This document shows positions 4,526 to 10,365 of a stretch of DNA of 10,365 nucleotides, one piece after another; position 1 is the stretch's first letter, and every line of letters begins with the position of its first letter. Source of the DNA: JASEGV01 sp947085285 (lineage in GTDB: Bacteria; Bacteroidota; Ignavibacteria; UBA10030; BY39); contig CAMTVZ010000027.1 in assembly GCA_947085285.1 (NCBI GenBank), positions 1-10,365 of the forward strand, in the 5' to 3' direction. The position numbers and the translations under genes are program-made. The notes below the pieces were generated by a model, which was not told the origin of the DNA, ran no database searches, and saw only the letters and a list, made by a program, of their open reading frames with translations.

Positions 4526-5521
4526 TTACATCTTCTTATCCGGTTTTAAAATTTTCAAATACTTTTCAACTTCGCTGCTATATTTATTTTTTACAATCAC
4601 ATAACCTACCGCACCGATGAAACTCAATATAAATCCGATTGTAACGATTAATCTTCTCTTCGGATTATTTTTCTTACCCGCTGGTTTAGCTTCGTCGAGA
4701 ACATTTATTATTGGGACATGTTTTAATTCTTCTATTTTTGCCATTTCGTACTGTTGAACAAGTGTAGAATAAACAGCAGTCTGAATAGTTACATCACGTA
4801 TTAATCGTTCTTGCTCCAAGAGGAGTTGTGGTGAATCGATAACTCTGCGATTTTTTTCTCTAAATTCTTTTAACACATTTTCAGCTTTTGCTAAATCGGC
4901 TTTGGCTTCTTTCAATCGTTGTTCAATCCACTTACGTTGCTCGCCTGCGTTGGTTGTCCGCTTTGTGAGTAGAAAATTATTTAATTCTGTAGTTATGGTA
5001 TTTAAAATATCAGCCGATACCTGCGCATCTTTGGTTTCAATCGAGTAGGTCAACAACCCTGTTTTTGGACTCATATTGATATCAAGCATTTTTCGAAGCT
5101 TTTCAAGAATAACCTCTTTTGTTCTGCGTGGAGTTTCTTCTTCTATTTCAAAAAACTCGATTAAATTGACCGGCTGTTCATAAAATTTCGATTTGTATTT
5201 TTTTTCGATTACAGGGGTTAATACAACTTCGCTTCTTATAATATCAGGATATAACTTAACCATAATTACTTCGCCGCTAATATTTATGCCGGCTAATGAA
5301 GCTAAATCGCCTAAAGGACCTAATTTATCTTTTCCCATATCGGGTAAAATTACTGCTGATGAGAGAAACGTAGGGGTTATCAGGAAAGTCAACCCTACAA
5401 ACACAGCTGTTGTTATTAGGGTTACGAGAATTATCAATTTCTTATTCCTCCAGAGAATAGAAATTAATTCGAGATAATCAATCTTTCGCTCCGTTTGTTC
5501 GGTTTCTGTGTTGTTATTCAT
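4526..5521 (-). CDS. Wzz/GumC-type polysaccharide chain-length determinant protein
   Basis: This 331-residue inner-membrane protein has the standard Wzz layout. A short cytoplasmic N-terminus (YLELISILWRNKKLI) leads to a first transmembrane helix at about 29-49. A long periplasmic domain follows, with a charged coiled-coil region at about 195-245 (EQRKWIEQRLKEAKADLAKA). Then comes the proline-containing segment AKPAGKKNNPKRR and a second transmembrane helix at about 291-311, with a short basic tail. Such proteins set chain length or aid export of O-antigen, capsule or exopolysaccharide. There is no C-terminal tyrosine-kinase domain. An AGGA site lies close to the ATG (AGGAAATATG). No polymerase, flippase or glycosyltransferase gene is nearby; the only related trace is the dead fcl at 2595-2744. 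The polysaccharide it acts on is unknown. Confidence 0.87.
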   Translation of the reverse strand: MNNNTETEQTERKIDYLELISILWRNKKLIILVTLITTAVFVGLTFLITPTFLSSAVILPDMGKDKLGPLGDLASLAGINISGEVIMVKLYPDIIRSEVVLTPVIEKKYKSKFYEQPVNLIEFFEIEEETPRRTKEVILEKLRKMLDINMSPKTGLLTYSIETKDAQVSADILNTITTELNNFLLTKRTTNAGEQRKWIEQRLKEAKADLAKAENVLKEFREKNRRVIDSPQLLLEQERLIRDVTIQTAVYSTLVQQYEMAKIEELKHVPIINVLDEAKPAGKKNNPKRRLIVTIGFILSFIGAVGYVIVKNKYSSEVEKYLKILKPDKKM

Positions 5522-5643
5522 ATTTCCTATTATAATTTTTTAATTTACTCTGAATGAATATACAACAATTTTTGAAAATATACATCTTACAGACTTCTTA
5601 AAAATATAACACCAGCGAAGCATCCCGTTGGGAGATAAACACA

Positions 5644-5687
5644 CCTGTGTGCCGAAGCTCATACAAGATAACACTTCGGTGTGCAGG
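5644..5687. repeat. Imperfect inverted repeat inside the MITE-like element
   Basis: CCTGTGTGCCGAAGC on the left is answered by a right arm whose reverse complement begins CCTGCACACCGAAG. The perfect part is CCGAAG (5652-5657) with CTTCGG (5674-5679), giving a stem with a loop of 16 bases. Confidence 0.5.
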
Positions 5688-5724
5688 CACAGATGCAACA
5701 GATTAATAATAATCCGTGTATATC

Positions 5725-5788
5725 CCTGCCTGCGGCCAGCCCGACAAAGCCCTGCTCGTGCAGGCGGGCGTTCTGGCGGGCAGGCAGG
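5725..5788. repeat. GC-rich inverted repeat core of the MITE-like element
   Basis: CCTGCCTG (5725-5732) is the exact reverse complement of CAGGCAGG (5781-5788). The region between them is also GC-rich, in sharp contrast to the AT-rich flanks. AATCCG-led text stands just before (5711) and just after it (5795). These compositions are typical of intergenic repeat families rather than genes. Confidence 0.55.
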
Positions 5789-5879
5789 CGTCAAATCCGC
5801 GTTTATCTGTGTTCTATTTAAATGTATTAATATTCGCAGATTTAATTTTTCAGAAGTCTCTCTTATTTATTTACATAAA

Positions 5880-5921
5880 CAAGTAAAAGCCGTCGACAAT
5901 TATCGCGACGGCTTTTACTTG
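5880..5921. terminator. Strong intrinsic terminator hairpin after the type IX protein gene
   Basis: A perfect 16-bp stem is formed by CAAGTAAAAGCCGTCG (5880-5895) and its exact complement at 5906-5921, with a 10-base loop. It starts 27 bases after the minus-strand stop codon at 5949. The GC-rich part is near the loop and an AAAA/TTTT block lies in the lower stem, so termination could work in both directions. No plus-strand gene needs it. Confidence 0.8.
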
Positions 5922-5948
5922 AATGGAATATGTTTCTGAAACCTTAAA

Positions 5949-8153
5949 TTATTTTAATAAGATAGCTTTCTTAGAAGTGTTCAGTAACAGTTTGCCAGTT
6001 TTTGTATCGACTGCAGTTAAGTGGTAATAATAAATACCTGAAGAGAGTTTTGAAGCATCGAAAGTTACTTCGTATATACCGGCATTCATCTCACCGTTCA
6101 GTAAATTGCTTACTTCCTGACCGAGAAGGTTGTAAACTTTTAAACTTACGCTACTTGCAATAGGCAATTGAAATTTTATCGTAGTTGCTGGATTGAATGG
6201 ATTAGGATAATTTTGTTCGAGCTTAAATTCGTGAGGTAATTCGCCAGCAACTTCGCGAACACTAGTAGAACCAACAGCACCTACAAAAAATTCATCGAAA
6301 TAAACTGGAGTAGGTGTGTTAGGAGAGGAATTAAACTCTAATAAATGAACATACACTACCGAAATATTTTGTCCCCAAGGACCTTGATACTTAATTACGC
6401 CATTTATTTTTAATGAAAACATACTTGCGTCGTTATTGAATTGGAATAAGATGTGTCCGCCTGTAGTATCTGATGATTGCCATAGAGTAATAGGACCCCA
6501 ATCCGAACGTTTTATTAGCTTCCAACCACCAGAAACATTTTTAGAAAATTGTAGAATCAGAGTATTACGTTCATCCAATGGATGATTCCAGTTATATTTT
6601 TGACCTGAAAGAGTAACATAAACGGTATTATTAGTTCCGAGTTCGTTGTGATCTATATAAATTCTGAATTCACGATTATTCAACTGGAATGGTTTTTGTG
6701 AAAATACACCTACGCCTGCTACTCCACCAAAACTCGTAGCTTGCACTCTAAGTTTATTTCCAACACATTGAACACCTGTATTGTCGTGGTTATATTGATA
6801 AATACCCCAAATAGAAGACGGGGGGACGAAATTTCCATTAAAGGGATCGACCGCAGACGATTCAGCTAACAATAAGTTGAAATTGATATTCGAAGCGCCC
6901 GGTAGAATTCTCCAATACGATGTATCTACATACATACCGGGTGGGATAGGATATTCTCTTGCCCAATCAGCTAAATAAACTCCATAAAAAGTTTGCGGGG
7001 AGGTTGAAGAATATACAGGCAATGAGTAGTTACCTGTTGTTGGGTTTGAAACAGTACGTGTATTACTTTGAATATAGTCATTCCAACCACTGATCAAGTA
7101 ACTCGTCGTAGGTAAATTGCCGTTAATTCTTACAGTCCCCGTAATTGTTGCATTTGTTCGATAACAAGTAAAGTTAGATATAGAATTATTGACGATTGAG
7201 TCGTTCTCACCTATAGTGTATGAGTGTGAGTTTGGCGACATGAAAGTTGGGAGTAAATCATCATCGTTCAAGCCTATCCTGCCACTGCCTGCAGGAACCA
7301 TGATTTTGTATTCACCATTAGTACCTGTTCGCGTTCCACTACCAGAACTGTTTTCAAGACTTACCCAAACATTTGGAATTGGATTACCTAATTCATCACG
7401 CACATATCCCCGAATATAAGAAGTTAAAGGTGAAAGATAGAAATTTTGAATAGTGTTCCCGGTAATTGTAATTGCCGTATCAAAGGGGGAATGCATACCT
7501 CTTATGTCTTCAACAAAGATAAAATATTGACCTGTATCAAGAGGAATGAAGTAACTTCCGTTCTCGTTTGCTACATCTCCGATCATCCCCACATTACTAA
7601 AAGTCCACACCCAGGCGCCGGGAACAACTCCGCCAGTGGTACTATAAACAACGCCACTCAACGAAAAAGGTGCAGTTAAATTTTCAAACCGCACAATTCC
7701 GTTTACCATAGTCATACCCTCATTTGCCACGGCAATAATTTGCATTGATGGCAGCTCTCCGCCAGGATCCAAGTAGGAAATTATCGTCCCCTGAGTTGGG
7801 TCTAAATCGCCCATAGCGTTATCCGTAAATGCTATACCTCCTAACGAATAGTCGGAACCATCAACTATTCCGTTCTCATTTACATCGACCCAGAAAACAG
7901 CCGACACACTTCCCAATGGTGTTACATCCATTTTTAAAAATAATGAATCGGTGGTTAGAAGAGTTGCCGGGGAGGTGAAAGGTCCATTAATTGAATTCGA
8001 GGCATGAAGATAAGTAATTAACCCACCTGTTTTAGAAAATTGGATATGTGGAATGCCTGATTTTTTGAGGTTGGGAAAAAACTTATTGTTGGTTTGTGCA
8101 TCAACAATTTGTAAAGATAAAACAAATACTAAAAAGTAACTTAACGCTTTCAT
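5949..8153 (-). CDS. Secreted multidomain protein with a type IX secretion (T9SS type A) sorting domain
   Basis: This 734-residue protein begins with a signal peptide (MKALSYFLVFVLSLQIVDA, probable cleavage before Q20). Residues 90-101 (DVNENGIVDGSD) look like a calcium-binding EF-hand or dockerin-type loop. About 164-430 holds three carboxypeptidase-regulatory-like beta modules (for example SGVVYSTTGGVVPGAWVW and IRGYVRDELGNPIPNVWVS). About 435-625 is a further beta-rich region resembling a concanavalin/laminin-G-like domain; that part is weakly supported. The C-terminus, 641-734, has EFKLEQNYPNPFNPATTIKF, then VYNLLGQEV and GIYYYHL. This is the sorting domain that sends proteins through the outer membrane by T9SS and is usually cleaved when the protein is anchored or released. 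No catalytic domain is visible, so adhesion or matrix roles are possible but unproven. AAAGGAAA precedes the ATG at 8153. Confidence 0.9.
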   Translation of the reverse strand: MKALSYFLVFVLSLQIVDAQTNNKFFPNLKKSGIPHIQFSKTGGLITYLHASNSINGPFTSPATLLTTDSLFLKMDVTPLGSVSAVFWVDVNENGIVDGSDYSLGGIAFTDNAMGDLDPTQGTIISYLDPGGELPSMQIIAVANEGMTMVNGIVRFENLTAPFSLSGVVYSTTGGVVPGAWVWTFSNVGMIGDVANENGSYFIPLDTGQYFIFVEDIRGMHSPFDTAITITGNTIQNFYLSPLTSYIRGYVRDELGNPIPNVWVSLENSSGSGTRTGTNGEYKIMVPAGSGRIGLNDDDLLPTFMSPNSHSYTIGENDSIVNNSISNFTCYRTNATITGTVRINGNLPTTSYLISGWNDYIQSNTRTVSNPTTGNYSLPVYSSTSPQTFYGVYLADWAREYPIPPGMYVDTSYWRILPGASNINFNLLLAESSAVDPFNGNFVPPSSIWGIYQYNHDNTGVQCVGNKLRVQATSFGGVAGVGVFSQKPFQLNNREFRIYIDHNELGTNNTVYVTLSGQKYNWNHPLDERNTLILQFSKNVSGGWKLIKRSDWGPITLWQSSDTTGGHILFQFNNDASMFSLKINGVIKYQGPWGQNISVVYVHLLEFNSSPNTPTPVYFDEFFVGAVGSTSVREVAGELPHEFKLEQNYPNPFNPATTIKFQLPIASSVSLKVYNLLGQEVSNLLNGEMNAGIYEVTFDASKLSSGIYYYHLTAVDTKTGKLLLNTSKKAILLK

Positions 8154-8185
8154 CTTAAATTTCCTTTAGTTAATGATACGGTAGA

Positions 8186-8214
8186 ATAATAAGAAAATAA
8201 TGATTATAAGTCAA
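8186..8214 (-). promoter_or_regulatory. Sigma70-like promoter of the type IX protein gene
   Basis: On the minus strand TTGACT (8214-8209) is followed after exactly 17 bases by TATTAT (8191-8186). Transcription would start about 25 bases before the ATG at 8153. The match to the -35/-10 consensus is good, but Bacteroidota-type housekeeping promoters differ, so the host's sigma factor preference matters. Confidence 0.55.
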
Positions 8215-8259
8215 GTTACTTTTAATGAATGGTGTAAGATGTTTATTTTATGTGATACA

Positions 8260-8302
8260 GAATAACAAAAAAGGGATTACAATATTTTAACTGTAACCCC
8301 TT
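8260..8302 (-). terminator. Intrinsic terminator after the hydrogenase operon
   Basis: On the minus strand AAGGGGTTACA (8302-8292) pairs with TGTAATCCCTT (8281-8271) with one G-T wobble and a 10-base loop. A T-rich run TTTTTGTTATT (8270-8260) follows. It lies 24 bases after the large-subunit stop at 8326 and ends the hydrogenase transcript before the next gene's promoter. Confidence 0.82.
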
Positions 8303-8325
8303 GAAATTGAAGCGTTTAAAGGTTT

Positions 8326-9792
8326 TTAAGGATTTCTTCTAACTAAATCGATCAAGTTATTTGAAGAATCAAAAATTCTTAATTCCATTGGCATTTTACC
8401 TGGCAAGTAGTGAGTTGCACAGCCGAAACAGGGATCGTAAGCACGGAATGCCATCTCAATCTTGTTGAGAGTTCCTTCTGTAACTTCAACACCCTTTTTG
8501 ATTAATCCACGCGCCGCTTTATTTATCGACATTGAAATCGGTGCATAGTTGTTTGTAGTTCCGACTATGAGATTAACTTTTGTCAATATTCCTCGTTCGT
8601 CAGTAGTGTAGTGATGTGTAAGAGTCCCGCGGGGTGCTTCCACAATTCCAACACCTTCAGTCGGAATTTCTGTCGGAATATTGCGTATGTGTGTGCTTGT
8701 AATTTCAGGATCACGAATTAAATCCAAAGCCATCTCAGCGGCGCTTAACAGCTCAATGATTCTTGCCCAATGAGTTGCTAATGTTGCATGAACCGGTTTA
8801 CCTCCAAGTGTTGAATACATTTTTTCGTATTCGGCTTGCGCCAACTGCGTGGGCATTCCATCTGCAGCATTTAAACGTGATAAAGGTGTTGCCCGATAGA
8901 CTCCACTATCTTTGCCATCAACGAATCCTTTCCATCCAACCTTTTTCAAAAATGGAAACTTCAAGTAAGTCCATGGCTCAACATGCTCGGCGACATTTTC
9001 TAAATATTCGTTAGGTGAATATTTTACAAATTCCTTTCCGTCAGGGTCAACTACTCTAACTTTACCATCATAAAAATTAACCTTGTTGTTTTCATCGACC
9101 AAACCCATGTAATAAGTTTTATGAGAGAAAGTATCCGATAAAATAAGGTCAACATAAGTTTGATTTTTCAGAACGATATCGTTGAAAGCTTGAATTGTAA
9201 ATTTCCCGAACTCAACGAACCACTCGCAATGTTTCTCAATTTCTTTAGCTTCTTCGATTGAAATACCCTTGCTTACTCCACCGGGCATTGAAGTTACTTG
9301 GTGAGTTTGTTTACCACCTAAAGTTTTAATGACTTGCTGAGTTCGTTTGCGCATTTCGATAACTTTGCCGCCGACTTCTAATCCAACTTTTTTAACGACA
9401 CCTAAGATATTTCTTTCAGCAGCAGGGGCATCGGGACCGACTATGAAGTCGGGACCACCGAGTGCATAAAAATGAGTAGTATGATCGCCGGCAAAGAAAA
9501 CGTTGTAGAGCAAAGCCCGAAGTTTTTTTGCTGCTGATGGAATTTCGACATGGAAAACCGCATCGCAAGCTTTTGCTGAAGCCATGTGGTGAGCTTCGGG
9601 ACACACACCGCAAATCCGGGTTGTTATGCGAGGCATCTCTTCGACTGGTCTGCCAACACAAAATTGTTCAAACCCGCGAAGTTCGGGGATCTGAAAATAG
9701 GTATTGGCTACTTCGCCATCGTCGTTTAAAAATATATCTATTTTTCCGTGACCTTCGAGTCGTGTTATCGGATCTATTTTTATCTGTCTCAT
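8326..9792 (-). CDS. [NiFe] hydrogenase large subunit, group 3 (MvhA-like)
   Basis: This 488-residue catalytic subunit carries the Ni-Fe active site that splits or forms H2. The N-terminal L1 motif is R59-I-C61-G-V-C64-PEAH68, and the C-terminal L2 motif is D453-P-C455-FG-C458-AT-H461; all four Ni-binding cysteines are present. Residues 462-488 are a 27-residue tail, presumably removed after H461 by a maturation endopeptidase. The N-terminus IKIDPITRLEGHGKIDIFL is standard and there is no signal peptide, so the enzyme is cytoplasmic. Its closest likeness is to F420-non-reducing (Mvh-type, group 3c) enzymes, which usually pass electrons to heterodisulfide-reductase-like partners. The start overlaps the small-subunit stop (ATGA, 9789-9792), with AAGGG about 11 bases before the ATG. 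No protease or Hyp genes are in the window. Confidence 0.95.
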   Translation of the reverse strand: MRQIKIDPITRLEGHGKIDIFLNDDGEVANTYFQIPELRGFEQFCVGRPVEEMPRITTRICGVCPEAHHMASAKACDAVFHVEIPSAAKKLRALLYNVFFAGDHTTHFYALGGPDFIVGPDAPAAERNILGVVKKVGLEVGGKVIEMRKRTQQVIKTLGGKQTHQVTSMPGGVSKGISIEEAKEIEKHCEWFVEFGKFTIQAFNDIVLKNQTYVDLILSDTFSHKTYYMGLVDENNKVNFYDGKVRVVDPDGKEFVKYSPNEYLENVAEHVEPWTYLKFPFLKKVGWKGFVDGKDSGVYRATPLSRLNAADGMPTQLAQAEYEKMYSTLGGKPVHATLATHWARIIELLSAAEMALDLIRDPEITSTHIRNIPTEIPTEGVGIVEAPRGTLTHHYTTDERGILTKVNLIVGTTNNYAPISMSINKAARGLIKKGVEVTEGTLNKIEMAFRAYDPCFGCATHYLPGKMPMELRIFDSSNNLIDLVRRNP

Positions 9793-10365
9793 ATTTTTTC
9801 TACCCTTCTTAAAATTGATTGAGGTACTGAAAATCTATAAAAAGTTCCAAGAGGATCAATAATTTGGTCTAATATTTTTTCTATCTCTTCAGGATCGTGA
9901 GCATCTATAACTGAACTAACGGCGCTCACCATTTTGGCACCCTGGTCGCTACAATTTGGCGGAGCGCCATAACAGCCGCGGCAAGGGATATTCGCTTTTG
10001 GGCATAATGCTCCACAACCGCTACGGGAAGCAGGACCTAAACAAATAATACCCTGATCTAACAAGCACTCGTTCGGGTCAGCTACGATTTCATGAGGTCT
10101 GAAAAATTGCTTCAGCTTTTTCTCTTTTCGCTCACGCGGACATTCTTCGCAGCAAGTTTTATCCCCCGCCCCAAGCGTTGCACCTTTTGCAGGCAGCGGT
10201 TGACCACTTAATATATACTCAATCACACTCCAAATTTGGTTAGGTTGAGGCGGGCAACCGGGTATGTAATAATCAACATCGATAACCTGATTCAACGCTT
10301 TCACCGTATTCCACATCTCAGGAATCTCAATTTCACCTTCACGCATTTTAGTATGTGTTTGTGGA
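9789..10365 (-). CDS. [NiFe] hydrogenase small subunit (MvhG-like), 5' end beyond the window
   Basis: This is a partial gene. The frame stays open from the ATG codon at 10346 to the window edge (upstream residues PQTHTK), so the internal Met is not the start; the true start and the first cysteines lie off the window. Visible iron-sulfur ligands begin with YYIPGCPPQP (proximal cluster). They continue with TCCEECPRERKEKK, then NECLLDQGIICLGPASRSGC, CGALCPKANIPC and CRGCYGAPPNC, which fits the 2-3 clusters that carry electrons from the Ni-Fe site. The ECPRE, ECLLDQGIICLGP and PCRGCYGAPP blocks resemble MvhG of group 3c hydrogenases more than the NADP-linked group 3b subunit; that is judged by eye. 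The gene is translationally coupled to the large subunit. Electron-acceptor subunits (MvhD/HdrA-type) may lie upstream, outside the window. Confidence 0.92.
   Translation of the reverse strand, partial: PQTHTKMREGEIEIPEMWNTVKALNQVIDVDYYIPGCPPQPNQIWSVIEYILSGQPLPAKGATLGAGDKTCCEECPRERKEKKLKQFFRPHEIVADPNECLLDQGIICLGPASRSGCGALCPKANIPCRGCYGAPPNCSDQGAKMVSAVSSVIDAHDPEEIEKILDQIIDPLGTFYRFSVPQSILRRVEKI

Larger units (their letters stand above)
5590..5860. mobile_element. MITE-like noncoding element with terminal inverted repeats
   Basis: The left end CAGACTTCTTAAAAAT (5590-5605) and the reverse complement of the right end, GAGACTTCTGAAAAAT (5860-5845), match at 14 of 16 positions. The pentamer TCTTA directly flanks both sides (5585-5589 and 5861-5865), as a target-site duplication would. 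The 271-bp interior has no believable gene. It contains a GC-rich core with smaller inverted repeats and fragments shared with bases 1-107. A second copy of the right end with 25 of 27 bases identical lies at 1700-1726. No transposase is present, so mobilisation would have to be in trans. This covers most of the gene-free stretch 5522-5948. Confidence 0.55.

Noticed and set aside
5522..5585. TATAAT just before the wzz ribosome site as a promoter
   Set aside because: It lies only about 9-14 bases before the ATG and has no -35-like hexamer at the right distance; in such AT-rich sequence it is expected by chance.
5540..5939. Overlapping reading frames on both strands across the GC-rich region (84 and 103 codons)
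   Set aside because: They follow the inverted repeats of the MITE-like element, are rich in Arg, Pro and Gly from GC-rich repeats, and have no recognisable domain or ribosome site.

Overview
The window is an AT-rich piece of a bacterial chromosome, probably from the Fibrobacteres-Chlorobi-Bacteroidetes group and most like Ignavibacteria or a relative. The main pointer is a secreted protein (5949-8153, minus) ending in a type IX secretion sorting domain with the signature EQNYPNPFNPATTI. A group 3c-like [NiFe] hydrogenase, weak or absent Shine-Dalgarno sites on several genes, and GC-rich intergenic repeats fit this but do not prove it. Every supported gene lies on the minus strand, so transcription runs from high to low coordinates.

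Layout, right to left. (1) 8326-10365: hydrogenase small subunit (5' end off the window) and large subunit, overlapping by ATGA and closed by an intrinsic terminator at 8260-8302. (2) 5949-8153: the secreted type IX protein, with its own sigma70-like promoter (8186-8214) and a perfect 16-bp hairpin after its stop. (3) 5590-5860: a MITE-like noncoding element with inverted ends and a possible 5-bp target duplication. (4) 4526-5521: an orphan Wzz/GumC-type polysaccharide chain-length protein. (5) 227-4470: an accessory island of toxin-antitoxin-like two-gene modules in tandem. In order of transcription these are MntA/HepT (4470-3643), a 59-aa protein plus a frameshifted nucleotidyltransferase (3620-2905), MntA/HepT (2440-1756), a nucleotidyltransferase plus a 60-aa protein (1588-940), and a RelE/ParE-type pair (726-227).

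The island also holds wreckage. At 2595-2744 there is a collapsed GDP-L-fucose synthase gene: only its N-terminal Rossmann loop and its last 16 codons remain, and a 19-bp GC-rich insertion splits the loop. At about 1605-1698 there is a probable fragment of a HEPN protein, cut off where one end of the MITE-like element lies. With the orphan Wzz gene, this suggests a former surface-polysaccharide locus worn down and filled with nucleotidyltransferase/HEPN modules. That history is inference; the fragments themselves are visible in the sequence.

I found no rRNA, tRNA, CRISPR array or intact transposase gene. The most noteworthy signals are the density of modules, the two pairs built from a nucleotidyltransferase plus a small protein (one broken, one intact), and the repeats between them.
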